In this document: one piece after another, positions 35,900 through 47,883 of the stretch | Position numbering within the stretch: position 1 is the stretch's first letter | How the letters are laid out: each line of letters starts with the position of its first letter | NCBI GenBank assembly: GCA_051294375.1 | Contig: CM119268.1 | Location: forward strand, 7,650,632-7,714,631 | Length of the DNA stretch: 64,000 nt | From: Paraspadella gotoi | Lineage: Eukaryota; Chaetognatha | Direction: 5' to 3' | Program-made: the position numbers and the translations under genes | The notes under the pieces: model-generated | Told to the model about the DNA's origin: nothing | Database searches by the model: none | Seen by the model: only the letters and a program-made list of their open reading frames with translations

Positions 35900-38800
35900 A
35901 TACCTCTGCTGGTTCTTTTTGAAAGAATAAATGAGAAGCTGAAAAGGAAATGCTTTGTCATGGTTTAGAACCAGCACTGTTAGATTTAATATTTGTTAAA
36001 TAATTGATGAAATTGAATCATATATGGAAAAAAAATGCTAGAGAAATAAGTGAAAAAATTGAAGATTATATTAAGTAAGGGATCTGGATGCGTCTATTGT
36101 TGATTATTGTGAGTCATTGCTTCTTGAGTTTGTTCAATCTGATCCATTTAAATGGATGTGTGAGGTTATTCATTTACCTTCAAAATAATTTAAAGAAAAA
36201 ATGGGGACTGGTTCAATATCAACAGTTAAATGTAATTAACCCATGAATAATGATGACTACTGCATATTGTGGAATATTGGCTATATGGCGAAAAGGAATT
36301 ATGGAAAAGGAAGATTGAATTTTGAAAAAAGATTGGTTGCTAATCCTGACAGCATTAAAGGAAGAAAAGTTAGTGGAAGAATTGGAGAATTGTGGAGAGG
36401 ATGAAAAATCATCTCAAGATTTACCATTTCCATTTCCTGTGAGTAGAAGTAAAATTCAAATGTTGAAGAAAACGACTACCAGATTAAAAGCAAGAATAAA
36501 TGTGATTGGATTTTGAAGAAGATAAAAGTATTTTGTTAATATGTATTCAGACAATAGTGATTATCCCGAAGAAATTTATTCTAATATTTCATTTACATTC
36601 ATGTTTTAAGAGGACGAAAGTAAAAAGCTTGGGAATGTGTTTGTGCGAAAATGTGAGGAAAATAGCTGAGGAAGTTGTGGAAGCAAGAGAAAGAAACATA
36701 TTAATTTATTATTTGTACCAAGATCATTTGCTTTGATTATTGAGTTTACAATGCATGTTATGTAAAATATCCACCAATACAAAACGAAAATATTTATGCA
36801 CCGCATGCTAATCATAATTTCATATCAGCATTGGGTTTGTTAAAACATGGAAAAAGATTGCTTTTCAGTAAATAAAATGAAACAGCAAATGAAATTACCT
36901 TCTTTAATTGATGGAAAACCACCACAATATAAATTACTAAATCATTTCATGGAAATCTCTGCGAAAAACTCATATTTCAGTATTGTATAGAGACATCATA
37001 TGATCCAGTCAAAAGTTGCCCACAGTGAATGGCAACTGAACAAAAAATGCCTGCAGAGTCATTGCAAGGTTATGAACTAAGGATTATTTGAAGATAAAGG
37101 GGAAAAAGATCCATATGAAATAAGATTAGCCAAAAAACAAGGAAATTTACATCTCCAATGTGAATTATGGTCCATACCTGTCAGATTGTGATTAATTCAT
37201 TAAATGACATTGACAGTCATGCAAGGATTATAATTCAGATATTAGAAAAATTCGTGATCATAAATAGAAACCAAAATGAATGATGAGAAGAAACAATTTT
37301 CAAGAGTCTAAGAATTTGTCAAATGGTGTGGGGAAGAAATTTATAGATAAATCCTGAACAAAAAAGGAGATGTTAAATCCGAAATTCATTGTCATATTTC
37401 TGGTTAATATATCTTAATTGCACTCCATTTCAAAATGGTAATATGAGATATCAAGATATGTCACCACCATATTTGTTCTTTAGCACATTGTGCATAAAAC
37501 ACTTTGCTATGCACTATTTATAGATGAGGCTAATAGTGAACAACAAGAGAGGAATTCTGATCATTCCTATTTTTAAAGGATATTAAAACTATTGCCCTCA
37601 GTTCAAAGAAAAAATATTTATCATTGGATTTAGAAGTATTTTGTAGAGTTTTCATGTGGTGATGAGAATTGAACATGATGGTATTAAAAAAGAATAAGAA
37701 AGGTGAGTCATGTTATCATCTATAAGAAATTCGAATTTGGACAGCTAGTTCATTTTTGTTCAGACAAATTAGCACAACTTGCTAATATTTCATTAAAAGC
37801 GTGAAATTAAAGAAGGGACGGAAATTGGAGAAGTTTTTTGCACAGCAACAAATGATTTGGTTAAGGATTGATTACATTGAGAAATTATACCAGTACAAAG
37901 TTGCTTAACAAAAAGGAATTTTTCCCATATTGTGGTTTTCGGGTAATAAAATGGGGAAACCAGAATTTTCCTTGCAATTGAATGCTTCTACTGATTTTTT
38001 GAAAGATGAGCCCAATTTCACAAGAAAATTCATATATTTTGCAAAGATATGTGGATATAAATTGGCAGAATGGAAAGTGAAAACGAGTAAAAGAATTTCC
38101 AAGGAATGGATTGAAGGATTATATAAAATTGAAACAGATTTTTGAAATTAGAAGTATTGAAAAAGCATCTGTTCATGACTTTTCGCGAATATCATTTGCA
38201 TTATTATCTAAATCCACAATACATTATTACTTGATGTTTTCATAATCATTCAGAAAATTTTATGCTTTGGAGAACACAATCTAGATAAATATTACAATTT
38301 TCACCCTTCCTTCTTATTCATGTCATGTTTGATGCTGTGAATTGAAAGTGAAAGTAGATTATTTAATGCAATTGGAAGATAAATTGTATTTATTTGTGAA
38401 TCATTTGCAACCGCGCGGAATTTGCTTTATGGGAAAAAGGGTATTTCAAAGCAAACAATCAATACACTAATTATGATAGTTCTTTTGCATATTAAATACA
38501 TAATGGTACATCGGATTGCTAATAATCTTTATGGATTAGCTATGTTGCTATAAAAATGCTATAAGTGGGCTTTCCATTTCCTTTAATAATGAAGAATTGG
38601 GATGAATTTGAAAAAAAAATGAAAAAAGGGCGTCTATTTCGCGATTGGACTCCCGATGCGGCTGATATTGAATCCTGGGAAGGAAGAATCTGGAGACAGA
38701 AGTTGTTGAAAAAAGTATTGGTTATTTCATAGAAGCAACATTTAGAGTGCCTCCTGAAATACATGGATAAATTAAATTTAATTAATCCCCCTGGTGGAGA

Positions 38801-39975
38801 GAAAAATGTCTGTTCCAATGAATTGTTTATCCGAAGGTCAGACAAAGTGAAAGGTATTGAATATTAGGAAAACATTGAAAGCTAATTCTAACTTAAATGA
38901 TAAGGTAAATATGAAAATGTCATTATTTAAATTTCCATTTTTCTTATCATGGGTTTAGAATTAGTTTCAATTAACGGCGCTTCTTTAAGTTTAATCAGGA
39001 TTATGAATGCGTGATTATATTTTACATAAATACCAAAAAAACGACAAGAAACTAAATCCACATTTGTTAAAAATTTTAGAAAATATTTAAATAATTCAAT
39101 TTATGTCGCACTAGTCTTATGAATAACGCAAACATTCAAATGTTTGCATTATTAAAGATCATTAAATCATTTGAAAGAGAGACCAAAAAAAGTACTTCAA
39201 TAGATATGTAGATTTTACGGAAAATACTGGAATGGTCTTTCATCAACAGCCAGTTTTTGATGCTGATCAACTTGTTTTTTTTTGGTGGCAACAATTTGCA
39301 ACTTAGCAAGCTGGATCATCTCAATTTTTTTTACCAAAGTGCTATGTTCCATTTTGTAAAGAAAGACAAATTTAAATTAAAACCTCTTTTATATACCGAT
39401 GACCGATCCTTGTCTGCGAATTTCACTTATTTCAGATGGGGATAACTATTCAGCCAGATCTTTATCAGGATTTGTTTGAATTAAATCGAACATCTTGATT
39501 TAGTGATTATGATTTGGACCATCCATTCTATAAAAATTTATGTGAGGAAAAACTCGAAATTGCTCTCAAAATATCGAAGAGATAATAAAAGACACTTGGG
39601 AAAGTTAGTTGATGAGTGTCCCGAAAATTTTGTTGAAGAGTTTGTTGCATTTGAAAAGTAAGGTGTATAGTCTAAAATTCAATGATCAAACTTGAATTGA
39701 AAAAAATGTGGAGGACGACAATCAAAAAAACATTCCAGTGACTTTAATTGTCGCAGTTATATAAAGAAGTGGCATTTGAGAAATAAACTTTTCTAGTTTT
39801 TCAAGAGCAAAAGCGGTTTTCGTAAGTAAAAAACATGAAATGTTTTGAATGGTCATTCAAAAAAAGTCTTTTGATGCATATGATGATAAACGATTTTTTA
39901 TGTCCTGATCACATTTCTACTTTAGCTCATGGACATTATAAAATTCCATTTATTCAAAAAGACACAATGGAATGA
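35900..39975 (+). pseudogene. Protein-primed family B DNA polymerase of the Polinton/adintovirus type, frame-broken
   Basis: Replicative DNA polymerase of a virus-like mobile element. Family landmarks appear in the right order on the + strand, scattered over all three frames: a GSGW-like turn near 36080; 'NNDDYC' at 36246-36263; 'INVIGFEEDKS' near 36491-36525; an exonuclease-to-palm stretch at 38205-38430; 'ANNLYGLAM' at 38518-38544, the signature following palm motif A in this family; 'GYFIEATFRVPPEIH' at 38720-38764; palm motif C around 39391-39413; 'RHLGKLVDECP' near 39585; and the C-terminal 'DDKR' and 'LAHGHYKIPF' elements at 39885-39946, with a stop at 39973-39975. Many single-base indels break the frame, and the motif C region itself contains an insertion and a nearby loss. 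The length (about 4 kb, near 1,300 codons) is normal for this family. The start is uncertain. Whether the breaks are real mutations or consensus errors cannot be decided here. Confidence 0.85.
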
Positions 39976-41728
39976 AGATTTAAATTAGTTTGTAAATTGA
40001 TTATAAATTTTTTTTAGAATGACGATGTTGTCCAATTCAATTGGAGATCTGAGATGGATTTTTTTAAGTAAGTTTTAATCTTCATTTTCTATCAATTATT
40101 TTAACAACAATTTTGATTTTTTCATTTAGAACAAAGTTTTTTGAAAAGAGATAAAAACAATGATTTTATTTTCAAATTTTTTCTAAATAAAATTCACAAT
40201 GAAACAGAAGAAAAATACAATAATTGATTTTTTCATAAAGAAATACTTTAAGAGTTTTTTTTATTTAGTTTACTATTTTAGTTTATAAAATTTTTTTATA
40301 AAACAACTTCTCTAGATCTTTAATTCTCAGTTTTCAATTTCATCTGCATTGGGAGTTTAATTGAAGATATGCCCCTATCATTTTTTTTTCAAAAAAGTTT
40401 TACAAGTAAATTTGTAAAATGTAAATGTTTTTAGTTTAAAATATTTACTTATTAAATATGAATAAAATGTAGACTTTGTTAATGCTGGTTTATTGCATTT
40501 TCTTTTTTTTAATTACAGGAATAAAGTATCAATAATATGATAGCTATTCAAAAAGAATTATAAGTTTTTTTTTGTATTCTTTAGCTGTATTCATTTTGAT
40601 ATGTTTTGATTAGCTTTTTAAAAGTTCAACTTTCATTTATTTTTTAGTTTAAAAATGATTACTTATTAAAAGATGGCGAAAAATGATTAACTTATTTTGG
40701 TTTAATACATTTCTTCTTACAGTAGAGTATAAAGAATCAATAATATCTCTTATTTATTCAAAAATAATTATTAGTTTTTCTTTAAAAAGAAAATTCCTTT
40801 ATGTATTCTTTTGTTATTTTAGATTAGCTTTTAATAATTTTCAACTATCCATCACAAGTTGAATGTAGATTTTATTTATCTTTTTTACTTTGTCACATTT
40901 TTCTTAGGAAAAATGTTTTTTACCTTTAAGTTAACAAGAATTGAAAAATTGATTGTTAAATTATTTTGGTAAATGTTGTAAAAAATTCTTTTACTTTGTT
41001 GTTTTGATGAAATAAAAAATATTATCAAGTTAATAAGTGGGATTTCTTTTAAAAAAAACCTTAAAAATTAAATCTGTTCTATTTTCATTATAAAAACAAC
41101 TCAACTTGTTGATTTTAAATAAGTTTTATTGAAGATTTCATTAAGATGAAACAGTTAGACAAAGAAAATTTCAACATCCAATCTCATGACTAAGTCTTGA
41201 AAAACATGAATTCTGACACAGCAAACAAATGACTAAGTCTAGGATATGAACATGAAATTCTGGGACAGGAAAATTGATTGTAATCTAAAAATATGAAAAG
41301 GAAATAGAATTGATTGATGAATAATAATTTATCATTTGAATGATAACTAATTGACCATTTTCTGATAAGTAAAAAGTTTAAAAAACTATATATTGCTATG
41401 TAATCGTCTTCAACTTCAATTTTTGATTGTGAGGAGGAAAGGCGGAAATGTTCAGAGGAAGTTTGAGATTTTTGGAGCTTATCATCACTTCTGAGAAAAA
41501 AGGAGAATAATCATTTGGTTTTGGAAAATAAAAACCATGCATATTTTCAATCAATGATTCTTTTTTGAATGTTTTTCAAGTTAAGATCCATATTAATTTT
41601 GCTGTGTATCCATTCAGAAAGCTTCATTGAGATAGGAAGATGAGTTTGAATATTGCAAATGATTTTGAGTACTTTCTTCACTGTCCAATGTAATTTGCAC
41701 TTATTTCTTTTGAATTTGTTTGAAAAAC
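39976..41728. other. Very AT-rich DNA downstream of polB
   Basis: Low-complexity A/T-rich sequence with several repeated words (for example 'tttattcaaaaa' and 'ttagtttt'). A minus-strand stretch at about 41430-41720 is open with ordinary amino-acid composition but resembles nothing I know. It could be a gene convergent with polB. Confidence 0.5.
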
Positions 41729-41870
41729 CACCCGCGGCGGCTGGTGGGGGCGCGGCCAGGCCGGCCCGGGTGGCGGCGGCCGGGCGAGACTGAGGGGGCT
41801 GCGGCCGTCGCGGCGGCCGCGGCGGGCCCGTTTGGCGACCCGAGGGCGACGGCTGGGCCGGGGCGGTGGA
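41729..41870. other. Isolated, extremely GC-rich island in AT-rich DNA
   Basis: About 140 bp made almost only of G and C (GCGGCGGC/GGGCCGG words), with sharp edges on both sides against DNA that is mostly A and T. Both strands are open through it, encoding Ala/Gly/Pro/Arg-rich peptides, which is expected for such composition. It is not an rRNA segment or tRNA that I recognise. Foreign, chimeric or contaminating sequence is possible. Confidence 0.8.
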
Positions 41871-42408
41871 CATGGACTTTTTACTTTTTAAAAATTTTTC
41901 TGGTGAAAAAATTACTTATTCACTTTCTCCTCATCGCGGATAAATCACTTCGAGAGTAATGAAGAAATTTTTAGGCAGAAAAATCTGGTTCTGTATATAG
42001 GGTGTAGGTGGACGTCTCGGTCTTTGTTACTCTTGAATTGCTTTCATCCAAACTCAATTTTTACGTTTCACTGAATTATTTTTGGCTTGAAAAGTGACTT
42101 TTTTATTTTTTTATGAGCAGAATTGTCGGTTAGTTGCAGTTGACAGATTCATAGGAGTCAAAAAGTTTTTTCAAAGAGATAAGTAAAACTTGATCCCCCT
42201 TTTCCCCTTACTGCAAATTCATAAATTGCGACGGAAGATATGAACAAGTCTCCAGGTGTGTTCATATCCATTGAAAGGTTTCAGAATGATTTATGTTCAA
42301 GAATGTTTACTTCTCTCAACATCTTCATTCTCAACTTGATGTTGAACAGATGTGCATTAGATCGCAGTGTTTTCTTTATTTTTTATGATCTCTCTCTTTT
42401 TTTAATTG
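41871..42408. other. AT-rich DNA between the GC island and the repeated block
   Basis: No gene recognised. It ends where 'taattagattg' begins homology to copies A and B. Confidence 0.6.
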
Positions 42409-42705
42409 TAATTAGATTGTATTTCTAGGTAAACAACGGTTCTTCATCTTCGAATTATAAAGCTTTATTCTCAAAACGCCAGGCTCTTTTAACGGCAGAC
42501 AACCAAGAACCAATTTGCAAGAAACAGTCGAGTGCCAATTTCAGGCAAACTGTCACTCGTTCAACAATCAAGCGACCGATTTTCAGCAAAACAACCTTTC
42601 CACTAATTTAAGGCCAACAAACACTGGACCAATTTGCCGCAAACCATCAGACGGCCAATTTTCCGCAAAACGACGCCGTCACATCTACAACCGTCGAAAA
42701 AAAAA
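42409..42705 (+). repeat. Partial third copy of the A/B block (about 300 bp)
   Basis: Matches 30715-31019 in copy A and about 44622-44930 in copy B, including the 26-bp degenerate repeats. It stops in oligo-A at the 25-N gap. Because copy A lies in the same contig, the AT-rich polB domain is flanked by direct repeats of this segment. Confidence 0.9.
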
Positions 42706-42730
42706 NNNNNNNNNNNNNNNNNNNNNNNNN
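42706..42730. other. Assembly gap, 25 N
   Basis: Run of exactly 25 N. The sequence before it corresponds to copy A position 31019, and the sequence after it to position 28812, so the gap steps backwards in the repeated block. Confidence 0.99.
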
Positions 42731-44089
42731 CTGCGTTGATTAGGAATTGCGAGAGAGCTTTTTAAAATCGAATCTGTGTTCAAACACGAAAGCGAAATAG
42801 AATTTCGCGGGCTCGTCAACTCGGATTCAAAAAACAATACAAAAAGAGGTTTATTAGATTATCTCCTGTATCGCACGATTTTTCCAATTACAGGGTGATA
42901 ACATTTCCTCCATAATCTTTTCAGTTGTCAATGATCAATGATCCTAATCAAGAAGTATTTTTTAAAGCTTATTCGTCGTAATAAACGTCGTCCTCCTGGT
43001 AATTTCTCGTTTTTCGTCGTTCGTCGTCGTCGTCGGTCGTCGTCGTCGTCCTTCCTTCTCACGACTCACGAGCCACACGCCGTTCCTGATCTCAATTCAG
43101 TGGGAATTTCCGAGAAAAGACCTTTCCCCCCCTTTTCGCCGATGAGATGACCCTCATCGTCCTTACCCCGTTTTTCCCGCCCTTTTCCCCTTCGATGCTA
43201 GACCTCCTTCCCCATCCCGATTCCCATCCTTACCCCGACCTCCTCTTTTTTTTGGGAAATATATGACCTGACTGACCTCCAACGTGCCTCCTTCCCCTCA
43301 TCTTATTCCCTTCCCACTTCCTTCCTTAACCCCAATAGATGCGATCCTGCATCCCCATCTTCCATCTTTTACCTCGTCTTTTTGACCCCAATCTCCTGCC
43401 CCGTCGTCGTCTTTTCCCCCGCCCATCATTTCCCCCCCGACCCTCGAGACCTTCAAAGGCGGAGCATCTCCGACCCCAATCTTCATCTACGCGCCCCCAC
43501 GCCCCCCCTCGACGCGTTCCGTCCATCCTTCCGCGGTGTGAGTTCGATTTCCTCATCCAATCGGCGGCCGTCAATTTTTCGACGACGTTGACGAAGAGAC
43601 TCGATGTCAAAGGGGGTGAAACGTCTTAATGGTTCCGGGTTCGAAACTCCAACGACGACGATTCCATTTCTCCCCGCGGCGGTCGAACCGAAGACCGAGC
43701 TAAGAGAGCCTCGGGGGGTGGCTAAGAAGGGATAGAGAACGGCGGGTGACGGCGGGACGAGAACGAAAATTTCTTTACTGACCAATTGTACAATGAAAAA
43801 GGAAGTCATATTGATATTGCGAGGTTAATAAACAACGGAATCCTCATTTAACGTTGGGAAGCTCGTTTGAAGCGGCAGCAGCGACGGCAGCGGCGTCGGC
43901 AGCGGCGGCAGCGTCGACGACGAAAAACAGCAACGCAAGACCCGAGAATCTTCGATCGATTACAATGAAGTGGAGGCGACCTTGTCTAAGGTCCTTGAGC
44001 GATTTTGTTGGCGAATTTTTTGTTTGGCGTTTTTTTTGAATTTACTTTTTATTCTTTATGACTTTCTTCTTAATTATTTCGTTCAAATT

Positions 44090-44090
<1 letters not shown>

Positions 44091-44161
<71 letters not shown>

Positions 44162-44170
44162 TCTCTCTCT

Positions 44171-44205
<35 letters not shown>

Positions 44206-44207
44206 AT
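44091..44207. repeat. (CT)n microsatellite in copy B
   Basis: Interrupted CT array, homologous to 30171-30281. Confidence 0.95.
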
Positions 44208-45394
44208 CCCAGACGACCAAATCTTTTTCCCCCTCGTAAAGGAAACCGTCTTTAAGATGAGAGAGTCTGGCGAGATGAGGTCAATGAGCCGTTCGTCCGT
44301 GCGCCGCCACAAATCCGTCCGTCTGCGCTGTTCGTGCGAGATTCGATCTGTCTGTCCGCCCGGGCGCAGTCCTGATCCCTTCTGCGCGTGCGTAGCTGCC
44401 TGAGGAAGAACCGAAAAAAAAAAGTGTTGAGTAATTGAATATCACTCTTTAATTTTCGGTCGGTCTTTTATGGATGCAGAGAGTGAGCGAAATGAAAGAA
44501 AAGAGGGAAAAAAATCGAAATTTAATGTCAGATTGTCGAAAACTCTTCTGATGTTTTTTGGAGTTTTTTACAAATGAATTTATTTTATTCAAATACTTTA
44601 TAAATTTAATTATGAAAGAAATTGTATAATAGATTTGTATTTCTAGTAAACAACGGTTCTTCATCTTCGAAATTATAAAGCTTTATTCTCAAAACGCCAG
44701 GCTCTTTAACGGCAGACAAACCAAAGAACCAATTTGCAAAGAACAGTCGAGTGCAATTTCAGGCAAACTGTCACTCGTTCAACAATCAACAGCGACCGAT
44801 TTTCAGCCAAAACAACCTTTCCACTAATTTAAGGCCAACAAACACTGGACCAATTTGCCGCAAACCATCAGACGGCCAATTTTCCGCAAAACGACGCCGT
44901 CACATCTACAACCGTCGAAAAAAAAAATACAAATAAAAGACCGGAGCGAAAAAAAAAGAGAGACGGAAAACGAAATAAAAAAATTCCAGTGAGAGCGAGA
45001 ACGAAAACGCGAACAGAGAGGAGAGAGAGGGAGATGGAGAGAGAGAGAGAGAGAGATGAGAGAGAGGGAAGAGAGAGAGAGAGAGAGAGCAAAAACGAAA
45101 TAAAACGGGACATGCGATGATGAAAAAAAAAAGTCGTGAAAAGCGCATTAAGGAGGAGAATTCTGCCGGTTCTTTTTTTTTGTTGTATTTTTCGCTTTTG
45201 CCCTCAAAACGCCGGTGGCTTCGGCGCTAAGGTGCGGAATTTAGCATATAGCCTATTACATTAAGGCCGGGGGTGCGGCTTTAACGTATGCTAACCGCAT
45301 TCTCCGGGAGCAGAATGGAGCGAGGGATTCAAATGGGAGCTTTTAGTGGCCGGGAAAAGAGATTGGAAGATGGGTGGTGGATGGTGAGGTGGTG

Positions 45395-45409
45395 NNNNNN
45401 NNNNNNNNN
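45395..45409. other. Assembly gap, 15 N
   Basis: Short N run. Copy A has an intact sequence of similar length at this position (about 31513-31528). Confidence 0.98.
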
Positions 45410-47150
45410 GGGGGGGGTGTCGTAGAAAGAAAGGAGTGAGATGGTGGTTTGTTTGTTTTTTTAAATCGTAGGAGTGGATTACGAAAGTCGGACGACGATT
45501 GGGAGTACGAAATACCGAATTACGGATACGATGCCGATTGTTGGTTCGAAAAAGAAAGGTGAACCCAGAGTTGGGTGCTACGAACTGAGACGGTGGAAAC
45601 GCAAAGAGAAATATATAGAGCAATAACTGGAAATGAGAGGGCGGAATTCAACCGCGATTTTTTCTTTTCGGTGTTCGACTTCGAAAACTACAAACGCGGC
45701 GAAAGGGTGAACACGAGGGAGAGATAGAAGGGTGTCCCGGAGAGGCGTTGGGGGTTAGAAATGGGGGAGTGGCCGGGGGTGGCAGGTCCGAGAACCACGT
45801 TTTTTTTTTCAGGGGTCAGAATTCTAGGAAATGGATGTCGTCGAATTCGTGACCGAACGAGGATCTTCACTTTTCAGCGAAAGATTCAGTCGGTAAAAGG
45901 TTTCACAGCACAACTGTTAACTGTCACATCGAGCTATTCTTCGTCGCCCTTTTGTAGATATATAGTTCGTTAGCGGAAAGTTACGAGAGTTGTTCGCGAA
46001 ACATCTCGGCGAGACAGTTCAGCAGCATGGAAGTTCTCGGCGCAACAGTTTTTTGTCGCTTTGTAATTCTAATGTTGGAAATCGCCAGAGTCTCTCAAGA
46101 ATTCCCTCGCGTACAATCATCGATCAGAAAGTTAAAACTCCAACGACGCAATAATGAACAATAGGATTTGCGCGGACGCAGTCGGCAACGATTATCTCGA
46201 AGAGAGACACCAAGTTCGTTCCCCTCATTGAATATCTCTCTCTCTCTCTCTCTCTCTGCTCATCTGGTCCCAATAGCACCAATGAACACCATAAGTTGAA
46301 CGACCGGCGCGGAACTTTTTTGTTTTCATGATTCGCGATGAACGAACGATGACATGACTCGTTGTCTCATATCAAATAGTTGGCCGAATCCGATGTCTGT
46401 TTGGATTTGGATTTTTGATCGAAATCGATAGAAAACTGGCGGGAAGATTATGTTGATATAAAAACGTTCACCGTCACTGGCTCGATAAGTATGATAGGGC
46501 GAATGATGAGACAATGCTTTGCCTAATGATTTTGTGAGATTTCGCACTCTTTTCCCCTTTATTCATCCCGGATTATCTCTCTCTCCTCTCTCTCCCTTCC
46601 CTCTCCCTCCCTCCCTCTCTCTCTCTCTTCTCTCTCTCTCTAACGTCGATTGACTTTAGAATTAATGGATAAAAACAAGAGTGAGAGACGCGGGGATTCT
46701 TCCTTTTTTTAATCAGTTTTTTGAATTAAATATTTTTTTATGATTTGGATTGTATGTAAATATTTACATAATTAAGATAATGAGAATAAAGTCACGGACC
46801 AGACTCAGCTCTGGTACTCCATCAATGAGTTAGTTTTTTAGCTTAATTTTGTCATAACCCACTATAATTCATCCTAACCACATATTCTTCCTTTCCACTA
46901 TATTTCAATCTTAAATAGTTTAAATTTGTTAGTTTAATCCTTAAATTCATTATTTTAATCCTTAAATTTGTTATTATTTATTTCATTTATTTTTGTTATA
47001 CATTACAAATGTAATTATTTTCTCTCCCTCTGTCTCTCTCAATATTTCACCATTCATAATTTCAACCACTTTCCTGCTTCTTCTCTCCCCTTACCTTCAC
47101 CTGTCCTCAATCTGACCACTGTCCTTTTCTCACTCTGTGTTGGAAGCTTT

Positions 47151-47154
<4 letters not shown>

Positions 47155-47201
<47 letters not shown>

Positions 47202-47233
47202 TCTCTCTCTCTCTCTCTCTCTCCTCTCTCTCT
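47155..47233. repeat. (CT)n microsatellite
   Basis: CT array in the B/C block. The copy C equivalent at 53195-53286 is longer and purer. Confidence 0.95.
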
Positions 47234-47272
47234 AACCCAATGTAAAGAGAAAATTTGTTATTGAGACAAACG

Positions 47273-47315
47273 CTGATGAAGGCTTAAAGCAAGAGCCGAA
47301 ACATGTCCAATGTAA
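47273..47315 (+). ncRNA. Hammerhead-ribozyme-like core motif (tentative)
   Basis: CTGATGA (47273-47279) is followed by a short hairpin (GGCT...AGCC) and GAAAC (47298-47302), then a 4-bp ACAT/ATGT hairpin leading into GTAAATAAA. This is the order of conserved parts of a type I hammerhead, known from Penelope-like elements. Against it: an unpaired A lies before the GGCT stem, and I could not form a convincing stem I. The same arrangement occurs at 53331-53375. It may simply be a transposon 3' end with a polyadenylation-like signal. Confidence 0.35.
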
Positions 47316-47600
47316 ATAAATATCTGTTGTTATCAAAACAATACTCAACCTTTGTTTTCTCTAACTAGTCATAACCCACAAAACTAATTTATTTCCAAGA
47401 AGACTGCAATTTCTTTTAAAATACATCGATGGCGGGAACAACTGAGGAGAGATGACTTTAAAACAGTTCAAGTTAATGCAATTTGTGACACAGTTGAGGT
47501 AGAAAAGTAGTAACCATCTATCAAAGTTATCAATATTAGTTATCATCTCAGCTATCATTAACTGTCACGCACCATTCTTTCAAAGTTCCGGGTTTCTCAC

Positions 47601-47883
47601 NNNNNNNNNNNNNNNNNNNNNNNNNNNNNNNNNNNNNNNNNNNNNNNNNNNNNNNNNNNNNNNNNNNNNNNNNNNNNNNNNNNNNNNNNNNNNNNNNNNN
47701 NNNNNNNNNNNNNNNNNNNNNNNNNNNNNNNNNNNNNNNNNNNNNNNNNNNNNNNNNNNNNNNNNNNNNNNNNNNNNNNNNNNNNNNNNNNNNNNNNNNN
47801 NNNNNNNNNNNNNNNNNNNNNNNNNNNNNNNNNNNNNNNNNNNNNNNNNNNNNNNNNNNNNNNNNNNNNNNNNNNNNNNNNNN
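47601..47883. other. Assembly gap, 283 N, over a CT-rich stretch
   Basis: By comparison with copy C (53657-53843), the missing sequence is a CT array plus a short C-rich stretch. Confidence 0.95.

Larger units (their letters stand above)
42731..45727 (+). repeat. Duplicated block, copy B
   Basis: Co-linear with copy A (28812-31847). It crosses copy A's 25-N gap without interruption, while its own 15-N gap (45395-45409) corresponds to about 15 bp present in copy A. It continues without a break into the block shared with copy C. Confidence 0.9.

Noticed and set aside
41729-41870. rRNA expansion segment or CpG-island promoter
   Set aside because: No match to conserved rRNA words that I recognise, and no gene or transcription-start context around it.
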